From Stenotrophomonas sp. UBA2629 (lineage in GTDB: Bacteria; Pseudomonadota; Gammaproteobacteria; Xanthomonadales; Xanthomonadaceae), in NCBI GenBank assembly GCA_002359895.1, contig DEOB01000010.1, positions 132,378 through 196,377 of the forward strand: 64,000 nt of DNA. The letters run 5' to 3'. This document shows positions 28,728 through 37,789 of this stretch, in pieces (the stretch's first letter is position 1; each line of letters opens with the position of its first letter). The notes beneath the pieces are model-generated. The model did not search any database. It saw nothing but the letters and a program-made list of their open reading frames with translations, and was not told the DNA's origin. Position numbers and translations under genes: made by a program.

Positions 28728-28791
28728 GTGCCGGGGCATGTTCGGCGAGGGTTTGCCGGTAAGGCTTCAGCCGAGCGCGGCTCGGCGCTGC
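28728..28791. repeat. Diverged SMAG-type REP doublet
   Basis: GCCGAGC-GCG-GCTCGGC (28770-28786) is a perfect stem-loop followed by GCGCTGC. The upstream partner TGCCGGGGCATGTTCGGC is a decayed form of the arm at 1788. The spacer (…CCGGTAAGGCTTCA…) is homologous to the spacer of the first doublet (…CCGGCAAGGCTCCA…), so the element moves as a unit. It lies between fis and purH. Confidence 0.8.
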
Positions 28792-28807
28792 AAAAGCGTG
28801 CGGGGGC

Positions 28808-29080
28808 TTATGCCAGCCCGTATTCCTTCAGCTTCTTGCGCAGCGTGGCGCGGTGGATGCCCAGCAGTGCGGCCGCGCGGCTCTGATTGCCTTCGCAGTG
28901 GTTGAGCACTTCCACGAACAACGGGATTTCCATTTCGCGCAGAACGATTTCGTAAACATCGTCCGCATCACAGCCATCCAGGTCACGCAGGTAGCGGCGC
29001 ACGGACTGTGCGACGTGTTCGCGGAGCGGCGGCTTGGCAGCGCCACGACTGGTGTCAGGACGGGTGGGGGCAGCGTTCAA
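28808..29080 (-). CDS. fis: DNA-binding protein Fis
   Basis: This 90-residue nucleoid protein has an N-terminal variable arm, then helices including YEIVLREMEIPLFVEVLNHCEG and the C-terminal HTH NQSRAAALLGIHRATLRKKLKEYGLA. The HTH is near-identical to enteric Fis. The only reasonable start is the TTG at 29080, as no ATG or GTG lies early enough in the frame. DUF3426 and prmA lie upstream on the same strand, an order seen in other xanthomonads. Confidence 0.92.
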   Translation of the reverse strand: MNAAPTRPDTSRGAAKPPLREHVAQSVRRYLRDLDGCDADDVYEIVLREMEIPLFVEVLNHCEGNQSRAAALLGIHRATLRKKLKEYGLA

Positions 29081-29179
29081 GAAAGGTTCCCGGGTTCAGC
29101 AGGGCTGGGCGCGTTGGCCCGGCGTGGGGGGAGGAGTCTAGCGCGTGGACCGGCGGGCTGCCACGCCATGTTGTTTGGA

Positions 29180-29959
29180 TTACTGGAACTCGAAGCTGAA
29201 AGCGACCGTCGCGGCAGCCGGTTCACGCAGCTGGAACGACACCTGCGCGCTCTGCCCCTGCTCCAGCCGCGCCTGCGGATCGGCGCCCGGGCCCAGGTAC
29301 TCGGCCGGTTGAAAACTGCGGCGGCCAATCACCCGCCCATCGGCATCGGACAAGGACAAACGCAGCGCCGGCCAGGCTTGGGCCCAGCGCGCCTCATTGC
29401 GGAAGCTGGCGTGCACCTGCAGCACGCCGGGTTGCCCGGGCGCGGGACGGATGTCGCGGCTGAGCATGCTGTAGGCCGAGGGCTCATGCCAGGCCGGCAG
29501 CGTGCAGCCCAGTGCCGCACATAAGCCGCTGACCAGCGGGCGGGTGCCGGCATCGGCTGCCAGCCGCGCGCGGTCGGCGATCAGAATCTGCACGCCCAGC
29601 AGCAGCGCCAGCCCGGCAACCACTGCCCACTGCCAACGCGGGGTGACGCGTACCGGAGTGACACGTGTGCTGCGGGTGAAGCTCGGGGCCGGTGCGGCGG
29701 GCGTCATGTCGTCCACATCGCCTGCAATGGCGATGCGGTCAACGTGTGCATCGGCAGTGCTGGCGTGCGCTACCGGCTGCTCGTCCGGCGGCGGTGCAGC
29801 CAGCGGCAATTCGGCTTCAATTGCCGGTGCCTGCCCAGCGCCCTGCGGCACGTCACTGATGTCTGCAGCGGCCGGCGCGCCCGTTCCCGGCTTGGGCGCC
29901 GGCTTGCCGTGCAGGAAGGTTGCCAACGAGGGTTGCGCAGGGTTGGTTTCGTCGCTCAT
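29180..29959 (-). CDS. DUF3426 domain membrane protein
   Basis: This is a protein of about 259 residues with an acidic, proline-rich N-terminus, one transmembrane helix (WQWAVVAGLALLLGVQILI) and a C-terminal DUF3426 periplasmic beta domain that ends with the pattern QVSFQLREPAAATVAFSFEFQ. The usual N-terminal zinc ribbon of DUF3426 proteins is absent. The start is uncertain: the ATG at 29959 is used, while a TTG at 29992 overlapping the prmA stop would add 11 residues and couple the two genes. The function is unknown. Confidence 0.78.
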   Translation of the reverse strand: MSDETNPAQPSLATFLHGKPAPKPGTGAPAAADISDVPQGAGQAPAIEAELPLAAPPPDEQPVAHASTADAHVDRIAIAGDVDDMTPAAPAPSFTRSTRVTPVRVTPRWQWAVVAGLALLLGVQILIADRARLAADAGTRPLVSGLCAALGCTLPAWHEPSAYSMLSRDIRPAPGQPGVLQVHASFRNEARWAQAWPALRLSLSDADGRVIGRRSFQPAEYLGPGADPQARLEQGQSAQVSFQLREPAAATVAFSFEFQ

Positions 29960-29988
29960 GTCAGCCAGTGCCGGGGCGTTGCGCTCAT

Positions 29989-30903
29989 TCAAGCACGGCG
30001 CACGCCGGTGATGCGCATCCAGTCGCCGTCCTGCACCGCTTCCAGCTGGTCGAACCAGGCGGCATAACGTTCGAGCAGTTCGCCTTCCTGGCCATGCAGG
30101 ATGCCCGACAGCGCGATGCGGCCACCCGGCGCGACGCGGGCCGCCAGCAGTTCGGCCAGCGCATCCAAGGCCGAGGCCAGGATGTTGGCCACGACCACCG
30201 GGTAGGTGCTGACCGGTTCGTCCTGCGGCAGGTAAGCGGCGATGTGCACGCCGTTGCGCTCGCCGTTGTCGGCGGTGGCGATCAGGGCCTGCGGGTCGTT
30301 GTCCACGCCCACGGCGGCAGCAGCACCCAGCTTCAGCGCGGCCAGCGCGAGGATGCCCGAGCCGCAGCCGAAATCGAGCACGGTGTTGCCGGCCAGCTCG
30401 CTATCGGCGGCCAGCTGGTCGAGCCAGCGCAGGCACAGCGCGGTGGTCGGGTGGGTGCCCGAGCCGAAGGCCAGGCCTGGATCCAGTCGCACGATGGCGG
30501 CGTTGTCCGCTTGGGCTTCTTCCGGCAATTCATGGTTCCACGGCACGATCCAGGTGCGCTCGCCGAAACGCATCGGCTGGAACTGGTCCAGCCAGGCGCG
30601 TTCCCAATCCTCGTCCTGCACGGCGCGGAAGCTGGCGTTGCTCCAGTCCAACCCGGCGTCGAAGGCTTCCAGTGCGGCCAGCAGCGCCAGCGCATTGGTA
30701 TCGGCCGGGAACAGGGCGCTGAGCACCAGGTCGTTCCACAGCGGCGTTTCGCCCACGCCCGGCTCCAGAATCGCCCGCTCGTTGCTGGTGTCGGCATCGG
30801 CATCGAGCATGGTCACCGCCAGCGCGCCTACGTCGTCGAGTGCGTTCTCGTAGCGGGGCTGGGTGGCTTCGGTGCAGCGCAGGGTCAGTTCAAGGAAGGG
30901 CAT
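29989..30903 (-). CDS. prmA: Ribosomal protein L11 methyltransferase
   Basis: This 304-residue PrmA has an N-terminal L11-recognition domain (FLELTLRCTE...) and a class I methyltransferase domain with LDPGLAFGSGTHPTT and the AdoMet motif VLDFGCGSGILALAALKLGA, then VVVANILA. It trimethylates L11. ATG at 30903; an earlier in-frame start at 30939 adds 12 unconserved residues. It is followed by DUF3426 and fis. Confidence 0.96.
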   Translation of the reverse strand: MPFLELTLRCTEATQPRYENALDDVGALAVTMLDADADTSNERAILEPGVGETPLWNDLVLSALFPADTNALALLAALEAFDAGLDWSNASFRAVQDEDWERAWLDQFQPMRFGERTWIVPWNHELPEEAQADNAAIVRLDPGLAFGSGTHPTTALCLRWLDQLAADSELAGNTVLDFGCGSGILALAALKLGAAAAVGVDNDPQALIATADNGERNGVHIAAYLPQDEPVSTYPVVVANILASALDALAELLAARVAPGGRIALSGILHGQEGELLERYAAWFDQLEAVQDGDWMRITGVRRA

Positions 30904-31053
30904 GGCAGGGACATAACGACGGCGGGACAGGGGAGGCATCCTAGACGAGCCGGGCCTTGTTTGCGCGCTTGCCCGGCACGGATTTCACGGCCGGCAGCCG
31001 TCTGCTTGCTAGAATGCGCCGCTTCCGCCCCCGTCTTTCCGCGCCGGTTACCG

Positions 31054-32016
31054 ATGCTTTCCGTGTTGGCCAGAAAACCCTGGTACCTGATGGTGCTGCC
31101 GGCGGCGGTGCTGCTTGCCGTTCTGGGTTTTCGCGGTGGCACTGGCCTGCATGCGGCCGACAGCCAGACCATGGCTGCGGCGATGAACGTGCCGGTGGAG
31201 CAGGTTGCCAGCGCGACCGGCGCCGCCAGCGAAGACCGGTTCAGCGGCCGGGAACTGGGCGCTGCCATTGGCGTGGGCCTGCCGTTGGATCTGCGCGCCG
31301 CGTTTGAAGGTGGGCGCGGCCTGTTTGAGTACGCGCAACAACTGCGCACCGCTGCCGCCGCCGGTGATGCGGAAGCGGGTTGGATGGTCAGCCGCATCTA
31401 TGACTACTGCGGCACCTACGCGATGGACCCGCAGGGCTACGCGCTGGACAGCGCCACCTTGGCCCGCATGGGCCTGAAGGACGTGCCGGGCCTGACTGCG
31501 GCGCGTGAACAGGTCAGCCGGGGATGTGTGGGCTTTACCGCCGCCGATGGCCTGGGGCGTGCGCTGATCGTGGAGCAGCGGCGTGCCTCCGCTGCGGCTG
31601 GCAGCCTGGCTGCGGAGGCCGCGCTGCTGTCGATGGGCGAGCCGTTGCGCACCGATGCCAAGTACCGCCGTGAGCTGGTGGAGCGGGTGTTGAACTCTCA
31701 GAACGCAGAGGCGTTTCTGGCGATATCCACCGCGATGGGTGTCGCTGCATCCGGTGACGATGCCTATAGCGGGTTGGTGGCGGGTGACCAGTTCGCACAA
31801 CTGGCCTGGCAGTTGGCGGCCTGCCAGTTGGGCCTTGCCTGCGGGCCGGGCAGTGCGTTGATGACCGGCTATTGCGCCAATGGGGGAATCTGCTCGCGCG
31901 ACCCCAATCAGGATTTCGAGACCTTTGTGTATGACGCCGCTGTATCGCGGCAGGGCAATGAAAAAATGAACGAACTCGTCAGTAGCCTGCGCCGGGCGCA
32001 GGGAGGTAAGCCATGA
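31054..32016 (+). CDS. Hypothetical exported protein with Sel1-like pattern
   Basis: This is a 320-residue protein with an N-terminal signal-anchor (WYLMVLPAAVLLAVLGF). The mature part is mostly helical, with a Sel1-like AAAAGDAEAGWMVSRIYDYCG segment and several cysteines (YCGTY, GCVGF, ACQLGLACG, YCANGGICS). The architecture resembles the lipoprotein encoded at 42764-43687, where a GELEAKRQLFLVLNEC segment occupies the same place, so the two may be distant paralogues. The stop overlaps the next gene's ATG. The function is unknown. Confidence 0.72.
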   Translation: MLSVLARKPWYLMVLPAAVLLAVLGFRGGTGLHAADSQTMAAAMNVPVEQVASATGAASEDRFSGRELGAAIGVGLPLDLRAAFEGGRGLFEYAQQLRTAAAAGDAEAGWMVSRIYDYCGTYAMDPQGYALDSATLARMGLKDVPGLTAAREQVSRGCVGFTAADGLGRALIVEQRRASAAAGSLAAEAALLSMGEPLRTDAKYRRELVERVLNSQNAEAFLAISTAMGVAASGDDAYSGLVAGDQFAQLAWQLAACQLGLACGPGSALMTGYCANGGICSRDPNQDFETFVYDAAVSRQGNEKMNELVSSLRRAQGGKP

Positions 32017-32372
32017 ATTACCGCCGTCTAGTGCATGGCGCCAAATTCTGGGTCTGGGTAGTGCTGTTTGTTGCCTACTCGGCCGGCGCTGTGGGCGTGG
32101 TGTTGATCGACACCTATGAAGACCGCTACCGGGAAATGAGCAAGGTCAAACTGACCTCGGTGAACTCCGATGCCGATCTGCGCCGCGCCGGCGCAAGCCA
32201 GGCCGCTGCCATCTATCGCGCACAGAGCGGCATGCCGTTCTCCACACTGCAGCCGGGCAGCCGTTTCCAGATTGTCTGGCCCGATGGCTCGGTGGAAACG
32301 GTGACCGTGGTGGATCCGTCCTCGCCGCTGGGCACCGAGCCGGTCAAAGGTACGGCGGTAACCGCCGAGTAG
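32013..32372 (+). CDS. Hypothetical membrane-anchored protein
   Basis: This is a 119-residue protein with one N-terminal helix (FWVWVVLFVAYSAGAVGVVLI) and a short exported domain ending in a small beta region (GSRFQIVWPDGSVETVTVV). It overlaps the preceding gene by ATGA, so the pair is co-translated. No known domain. A strong terminator follows at 32438-32467. Confidence 0.7.
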   Translation: MNYRRLVHGAKFWVWVVLFVAYSAGAVGVVLIDTYEDRYREMSKVKLTSVNSDADLRRAGASQAAAIYRAQSGMPFSTLQPGSRFQIVWPDGSVETVTVVDPSSPLGTEPVKGTAVTAE

Positions 32373-32437
32373 TTGTCGGCCGCGCATCGGCGCCGGGCGG
32401 CAACAACGTACCGAAGTGACTTTCGCTTCGGGGCAGG

Positions 32438-32467
32438 AAAAAGCGGGGCATGCCCCGCTTTTTCTTT
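32438..32467 (+). terminator. Terminator after the two hypothetical exported-protein genes
   Basis: AAAAAGCGGGGCA meets TGCCCCGCTTTTT in a perfect palindrome (32438-32463) followed by CTTT. It lies 65 bases after the stop at 32372. Confidence 0.9.
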
Positions 32468-32548
32468 GGGCGGCATTTCAGGGCAAAAGATCTGCCATCG
32501 CCGGCCGCTATCGAGGCGGCTGTTTGAATATGTGTTGATGAGCTTGCA

Positions 32549-34621
32549 ATGTTGATTGCTACCTACGACCAGACGCTGGTCGTGTTTTCAATTGTGGTGG
32601 CCGTATTGGCCTCCTATACCGCGCTGGACATGTCAGGCCGCTTGGCCAACGCACAGGGCAGCGTGGCGCGCTGGTGGTTGGTGGGTGGCGCCATGGCAAT
32701 GGGCCTTGGCATCTGGTCCATGCACTTCATCGGCATGCTGGCTTTTGATCTGCCCATCCCACTGGGTTACGACCTGGCCATCACGCTGTGGTCGCTGGCG
32801 GTGTCGGTGGGCGCCTCGGCCTACGCGCTGTGGCTGGTTTCACGCCCGCAGCTGCCGGCGCTGCACCTGCTGGCCGGCGCGGTGCTGATGGGGCTGGCGA
32901 TTGCCGCCATGCACTACCTGGGCATGGCCGCGCTGCGCATGCAGCCGGGCATCGACTATCACCTGGGCTGGTTTGCCGCCTCCATCGCGCTGGCCATCGC
33001 CGCCTCCGGTGCAGCGCTGTGGATCGCGTTCCGGCTGCGTAACGAGCAGCGCAATACCCGTCACATGCGTGGCGTGGCCTCACTGCTGATGGGGCTGGCC
33101 ATCGTTGGCATGCATTACACCGGCATGGCGGCGGCGCGCTTCCCGGAGGGCAGCATCTGTGGCGCGGTCCGCACCGGCGGCATCGACACCCAGTCGCTGG
33201 CGGTACTGGTCATCGTCACCACCGTGGCAACGCTGGGCATCGCGCTGATCGCTTCGTTGTTTGACCGCCGCATGCGTGAGCGCACCAGCGTGTTGGCCGA
33301 ATCCCTGGCCGATGCCAACCACAAGCTGGTGCAGGCCGCGCTGCATGATCCGCTGACCCAGCTGCCCAACCGCATGCTGCTGCAGGACCGCATGGAGCAG
33401 GCGGTCAAGCGCGCGCAGCAGGAAGGCCGCGCGGTGGCTGTCCTCTTCTGCGACCTGGACGGCTTCAAGACCGTCAACGATGCCTATGGGCATCAACTGG
33501 GTGACCGCCTGCTGATGGCGGTGGCCGGTCGCATCGGCGGCCTGCTGGGCGCACACGATACGTTTGCGCGGCTGGGGGGTGATGAGTTCGTCATTACGTT
33601 GACCGTGGACAACCCCGATGATGCATTGGTGGTTGCCGAGCGGGTGGTGGAAGCGGTGGCGCAGCCCTTCGCCATTGATACGGCCGAGCTGCAGGTCAGC
33701 GCCAGCCTGGGCATCTCGTTGTATCCGGACGATGCAGCCAACGAGCGGGAGTTGATGGCGCACGCCGACGTGGCCATGTACCACACCAAGCAACTGGGCC
33801 GGAACGGCTATACGTTCTTCACCCCGACCATGCAGGTCAACGCCAACCGCCAGTTGCGTCTGTTGCAGGACCTGCGCAAAGCGGTCGAGCGTGACGAACT
33901 GGTGCTGCATTACCAGCCTAAGTTTGATGCCTCCGACCAGTGCATCATCGGTGCCGAAGCGTTGCTGCGTTGGCAGCACCCCGAGCTGGGGCTGTTGTCG
34001 CCGGACGTGTTCATTCCCATCGCCGAGCGCAGCGGCTTGATTCTGCCGATCGGGGATTGGGTGCTGGACCGCGCCTGCCGGCAGCTGCGGCAATGGCACG
34101 ATGAGGGCCACACCGGCTGGTCGATGGCGGTGAATCTTTCTCCCTTGCAGTTTGATTCGCCGGTGCTGGTGGAAACCGTGCGCGCCATCATCCAGCAGCA
34201 CGGCATCCAGCCAAGTTGCCTGACGCTGGAAGTCACCGAGACCACCGCGATGAAGAATGTCGATGCCAGCCTGGAGGTGTTGAACCGGCTGACCGCGATG
34301 GGCGTGAAGATCGCCATCGACGATTTTGGAACCGGTTATTCCAGCCTGCTTTATCTCAAGCGCATGCCTGCGGCCGAGTTGAAGATCGACCGCGCGTTCG
34401 TGCGTGAGCTTGAGCACAACGAAGAAGACGCGGCCATCGTCTCCTCGATCATCGCACTGGCCCGCGCGCTGAACATCAAGGTGGTGGCTGAAGGTGTTGA
34501 AACCGCAGCGCAACGCGAGTTTCTGTTGTCGCTGGGTTGCGACACATTGCAGGGCTTCTTCCTTGGCCGCCCGGCGGAGGCCGTCGCGTTCGGCAAGAGC
34601 AAACCGCGTACGGCGGCGTGA
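32549..34621 (+). CDS. MHYT-GGDEF-EAL c-di-GMP signalling protein
   Basis: This is a 690-residue membrane protein. The MHYT sensor domain (residues about 1-240) has three repeats of the signature (SMHFIGML, AMHYLGMA, GMHYTGMA), proposed in the family to bind copper, oxygen or NO. The GGDEF domain is intact (RLGGDEFVITL), as is EAL (GAEALLRW, with DDFGTGYSSLLYL downstream). Both a cyclase and a phosphodiesterase site are therefore possible; proteins of this type often act mainly in one direction. It stands alone between terminators. ATG at 32549. Confidence 0.93.
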   Translation: MLIATYDQTLVVFSIVVAVLASYTALDMSGRLANAQGSVARWWLVGGAMAMGLGIWSMHFIGMLAFDLPIPLGYDLAITLWSLAVSVGASAYALWLVSRPQLPALHLLAGAVLMGLAIAAMHYLGMAALRMQPGIDYHLGWFAASIALAIAASGAALWIAFRLRNEQRNTRHMRGVASLLMGLAIVGMHYTGMAAARFPEGSICGAVRTGGIDTQSLAVLVIVTTVATLGIALIASLFDRRMRERTSVLAESLADANHKLVQAALHDPLTQLPNRMLLQDRMEQAVKRAQQEGRAVAVLFCDLDGFKTVNDAYGHQLGDRLLMAVAGRIGGLLGAHDTFARLGGDEFVITLTVDNPDDALVVAERVVEAVAQPFAIDTAELQVSASLGISLYPDDAANERELMAHADVAMYHTKQLGRNGYTFFTPTMQVNANRQLRLLQDLRKAVERDELVLHYQPKFDASDQCIIGAEALLRWQHPELGLLSPDVFIPIAERSGLILPIGDWVLDRACRQLRQWHDEGHTGWSMAVNLSPLQFDSPVLVETVRAIIQQHGIQPSCLTLEVTETTAMKNVDASLEVLNRLTAMGVKIAIDDFGTGYSSLLYLKRMPAAELKIDRAFVRELEHNEEDAAIVSSIIALARALNIKVVAEGVETAAQREFLLSLGCDTLQGFFLGRPAEAVAFGKSKPRTAA

Positions 34622-34703
34622 TGCCGGCCGGGTAGCGCCTCGCGTGGGGCGCGCCTGTTGTCTGCGGGTTTCTGCGGCAGGCTGACAGTACGTCCAGGCA
34701 AAG

Positions 34704-34729
34704 AAAAAGGCGGGTTTCCCCGCCTTTTT
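34704..34729. terminator. Bidirectional terminator between MHYT-GGDEF-EAL and accC
   Basis: AAAAAGGCGGG (34704-34714), loop TTTC, CCCGCCTTTTT (34719-34729): a perfect stem with A/T tails on both sides. It serves both the plus-strand signalling gene and the minus-strand acc genes. Confidence 0.92.
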
Positions 34730-34750
34730 CATGCCCGGTGATGCGCTTGA

Positions 34751-36118
34751 TCAGGTCAAGGCAATCGACTGGTTCTTGCGCTCGGCCAAACGCTTTTCCA
34801 GGTAGTGGATGTTCTGCCCACCGGCCTGGAAGCCCTTGTCGCGCATGATGCGCTGCTGCAGGGCCACGTTGGTCTTGATGCCGTCCACCACCATCTCGCT
34901 CAACGCCACACGCATGCGTGCGATGGCGGTGTCGCGGTCCGGGCCATGCACGATGAGCTTGCCGATCATCGAGTCGTAGTTCGGCGGCACCTTGTAGCCG
35001 GCGTAGATGTGCGTATCCACGCGCACACCCGGGCCACCCGGCGGATAGAAACCGGTGATCAGGCCGGGGCTGGGGATGAAGGTCTCCGCGTCCTCGGCGT
35101 TGATGCGGCATTCGATTGCATGGCCGTGCAGCACCACGTCGCTCTGCTTGATGGTCAGCTTCTGGCCGGAGGCGATGCGCAGCTGTTCGGCCACCAGGTC
35201 GATGCCGGTCACCATCTCCGTCACCGGATGTTCCACCTGCACGCGGGTGTTCATTTCGATGAAGTAGAACTTGCCGTCCTCGAACAGGAACTCGAACGTA
35301 CCGGCGCCGCGGTAGCCGATGCGGATGCAGGCTTCCACACACACCTTGCCGATCTGCTCGCGCAGTTCGTTGCTGATGCCCGGTGCCGGTGCTTCTTCCA
35401 CCACCTTCTGGTGACGGCGCTGCATGGAGCAGTCGCGCTCACCCAGGTGGATGGCGTTGCCCTGGCCGTCGGCCAGCACCTGGATTTCCACGTGACGCGG
35501 GTTTTCCAGGTACTTCTCCATGTAGACCTCACCATTGCCGAACGCCGCCTTGGCTTCGGATTTGGTGGTCTCGATGGAGGCCTTCAACGAGGCTTCGGCA
35601 TGCACCACGCGCATGCCACGGCCGCCGCCGCCGCCCGATGCCTTGATGATGACCGGGTAGCCGATCTCACGGGCAATCTTGGTGTTGGCGACGATGTCTT
35701 CGCCCAGTGGGCCGCCCGAGCCGGGCACGCACGGCACGCCGGCGGCCTTCATGGCGCGGATGGCTTCCACCTTGTCGCCCATCAGGCGGATGGTTTCCGC
35801 ACGCGGGCCGATGAAGATGAAACCGGACTGCTCCACGCGCTCGGCAAAATCGGCGTTCTCGGAGAGAAAGCCGTAACCGGGGTGGATGGCCTGCGCGTCG
35901 GTGACCTCAGCGGCGGCGATCAACGCCGGGATGTTGAGGTAACTGTCGGATGACGGGGCCGGGCCGATGCAGACCGACTCGTCGGCCATGGCCACGTGCT
36001 TGAGGTTGCGGTCAACGGTGGAGTGCACCGCGACCGTGCGGATGCCGAGGGTGTGGCACGCGCGCAGGATGCGCAGCGCGATTTCACCCCGGTTGGCGAT
36101 AACGACCTTGTCGAGCAT
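34751..36118 (-). CDS. accC: Acetyl-CoA carboxylase, biotin carboxylase subunit
   Basis: This 455-residue ATP-grasp enzyme carboxylates biotin on AccB, the first step of fatty-acid synthesis. The start LDKVVIANRGEIALRILRAC, the glycine-rich ASGGGGGRGMRVV loop and EMNTRVQVEHPVTE are all canonical. The ATG at 36118 gives the standard length. It follows accB by 10 bases in the usual accBC operon. Confidence 0.98.
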   Translation of the reverse strand: MLDKVVIANRGEIALRILRACHTLGIRTVAVHSTVDRNLKHVAMADESVCIGPAPSSDSYLNIPALIAAAEVTDAQAIHPGYGFLSENADFAERVEQSGFIFIGPRAETIRLMGDKVEAIRAMKAAGVPCVPGSGGPLGEDIVANTKIAREIGYPVIIKASGGGGGRGMRVVHAEASLKASIETTKSEAKAAFGNGEVYMEKYLENPRHVEIQVLADGQGNAIHLGERDCSMQRRHQKVVEEAPAPGISNELREQIGKVCVEACIRIGYRGAGTFEFLFEDGKFYFIEMNTRVQVEHPVTEMVTGIDLVAEQLRIASGQKLTIKQSDVVLHGHAIECRINAEDAETFIPSPGLITGFYPPGGPGVRVDTHIYAGYKVPPNYDSMIGKLIVHGPDRDTAIARMRVALSEMVVDGIKTNVALQQRIMRDKGFQAGGQNIHYLEKRLAERKNQSIALT

Positions 36119-36128
36119 GGCCGGCGCC

Positions 36129-36605
36129 TCAGGCAATCACGAACAGCGGCTGGTCGAATTCCACCGGGCTGCCGTTCTCACCAAGGATGGCCACCACGGT
36201 GCCGGACACTTCGGCCTCGATCGGGTTGAACATCTTCATCGCCTCGATGATGGCCAGGGTTTCGCCGGCCTTGACGGTCTGGCCAACGCTGACGAACGCC
36301 GGCTTGTCCGGCGAGGACGACGAATAGAACGTGCCGACCATCGGCGCGCGCTGCACGTGGCCTTCCGGCAGGGCGTTGCCCGGCTTGGCGGTGCCGCCGG
36401 TGGAGGCTTCGGTCGGGCCGCTCATCGGCATGGCCGGTGCGGCAGCGGCCGGTGCGGCAGCGTAGACCGGAGCCGGTGCAGCAACATAGCCGCCTACCGG
36501 GTTGCGCGACAGGCGCACGGATTCTTCACCTTCCTTGATCTCGATCTCGGCCAGGTTCGACTCTTCCAGCAGGTCGATGAGCTTCTTGATTTTGCGCAGA
36601 TCCAT
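36129..36605 (-). CDS. accB: Acetyl-CoA carboxylase biotin carboxyl carrier protein
   Basis: This 158-residue BCCP has the N-terminal MDLRKIKKLIDLLEESNLAE motif, an Ala/Pro-rich linker (about 55-85), and a C-terminal biotinyl domain with the biotinylated lysine in EAMKMFNPIEAE. The thumb residues precede it (GHVQRAPMVGTFY). The ATG at 36605 has GAGG upstream. First gene of accBC. Confidence 0.98.
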   Translation of the reverse strand: MDLRKIKKLIDLLEESNLAEIEIKEGEESVRLSRNPVGGYVAAPAPVYAAAPAAAAPAMPMSGPTEASTGGTAKPGNALPEGHVQRAPMVGTFYSSSSPDKPAFVSVGQTVKAGETLAIIEAMKMFNPIEAEVSGTVVAILGENGSPVEFDQPLFVIA

Positions 36606-36710
36606 GAGGGCCTCTTTCGTTCTATTAAGCGGTAAGGAGAAGGCGCGGGGCGCCCGGGTCAAAATGCGTTTAACCGCGCAGCTGCGGGTGCATGCCGCGC
36701 GGGGTGAATG

Positions 36711-37157
36711 TCATGCCGCCGCTGCCAACCGTGTCAGCGCCGCGTCCATGGCGTAGCGGTAGCTGTCCGCGCCAAAACCGCAGATCACGCCCACCGCCTT
36801 GTCACTGAGATAGCTGTGCTGGCGGAAAGGTTCACGGCTGTGCGGGTTGGACAGGTGGATCTCGATGAACGGAATGGCCACCGCCGCCAGCGCATCGCGC
36901 AGCGCCACCGAGGTGTGGGTGAAGGCGGCAGGGTTGATCAGGATGAAAGCGGTTCCATCGCCACGCGCGGCCTGCACGCGTTCCACCAGCACATGCTCGG
37001 CGTTGGACTGCAGGTGCTGGACCTGATGCCCGGCCTGCTGCGCCTGTGCCGCCAGCGCCGCGTCAATCTGCGCAAGCGTGGTGTGTCCGTAGACATCCGG
37101 CTCGCGGGTGCCCAGCAGGTTCAGATTGGGGCCATGAAGGACCAACAGTTTTGCCAT
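36711..37157 (-). CDS. aroQ: 3-dehydroquinate dehydratase, type II
   Basis: This 148-residue type II dehydroquinase of the shikimate pathway has the N-terminal LLVLHGPNLNLLGTREPDVYG containing the catalytic tyrosine region, ILINPAAFTHTSVALRDAL in the core, and EIHLSNPHSREPFRQHSYLS. The ATG at 37157 is chosen because the family starts at this motif; the frame is open far upstream without similarity. aroQ-accB-accC is a common gammaproteobacterial order. Confidence 0.97.
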   Translation of the reverse strand: MAKLLVLHGPNLNLLGTREPDVYGHTTLAQIDAALAAQAQQAGHQVQHLQSNAEHVLVERVQAARGDGTAFILINPAAFTHTSVALRDALAAVAIPFIEIHLSNPHSREPFRQHSYLSDKAVGVICGFGADSYRYAMDAALTRLAAAA

Positions 37158-37460
37158 GATCCAGCGGTCGGCGGGAAAGGGCGGCAGTGTGAGGGAAGCA
37201 GGCAATGCTGTCCAGTTCGACGAAATTAGCCTCGTTTTAATCGTTTGTTTGAATTTTGGAGGGTTGCTGGATCGGTATGCACGGCAGTGCCTGGCAGCAC
37301 GGGCGCCATGAGATTTGTCCGCACCGCAGCCCAAGGCGCGCGCGGAGCAGGGGGCGGCAGCAACGCGTGATGCGCGGCTTTTGGCGGTAAATGGGCGACG
37401 TTGCTCAAAGGACAGCGGCCCAGCGGGGAGGCTGGTTGCCGCCACGGCCGAGGCAAGGGC

Positions 37461-37617
37461 CGGCATCGCAAAGCCTCTCTCCCGAAAGCGTAAGGGCCAG
37501 CATCGGAAAGCCTTTCTCCCGTGCGAAGCGGGGAGAAGGGCTGGAGCTACAGCCTAAGGAATGGCCGGCCCTGCAAAGCCCCTCTCCCGTGTACGGGAGA
37601 GGGGTTGGGGTGAGGGG
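37461..37617. repeat. Intergenic repeat array with CCCCTCTCCCG hairpin
   Basis: Within the roughly 630-base gap between aroQ and the TetR gene, three diverged copies of GCAAAGCCYCTCTCCCG occur at 37468, 37505 and 37573. The last forms a perfect hairpin (CCCCTCTCCCG at 37579 with CGGGAGAGGGG ending at 37604) followed by TTGGGGTGAGGGG. The inverted form of this last unit recurs at 44800. It is a dispersed intergenic repeat seen widely in proteobacteria. I see no supportable gene in 37158-37752. Confidence 0.7.
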
Positions 37618-37752
37618 CGATCGAAGCCGCGGCGGCAGGCTGAGCGATGCACGTTCCGACGCAGCCAACGCTCCCCCGCAAACTGTCCAACGCCCTTGAT
37701 TTACCGTTCTTCAGGGCAGCCACCGCTAGCGCTTCCGCAGTAATCAGCCATT

Positions 37753-37771
37753 AATAGACGACCGGTCTATT
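37753..37771. promoter_or_regulatory. Palindromic operator upstream of the TetR regulator
   Basis: AATAGAC-GACCG-GTCTATT is a perfect 7-bp inverted repeat with a 5-base spacer, lying 19 bases before the TetR start. It resembles the TAGACC...GGTCTA operator of E. coli NemR, and the regulator is NemR/AcuR-like, so autoregulation is likely. Confidence 0.75.
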
Positions 37772-37789
37772 TCAACTAAGGTAGACATC

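Noticed and set aside
27056..28762. A 568-codon plus-strand open frame
   Set aside because: Antisense of purH; same low-complexity composition.
33080..34732. A 550-codon minus-strand open frame
   Set aside because: Antisense of the MHYT-GGDEF-EAL gene; no family features.
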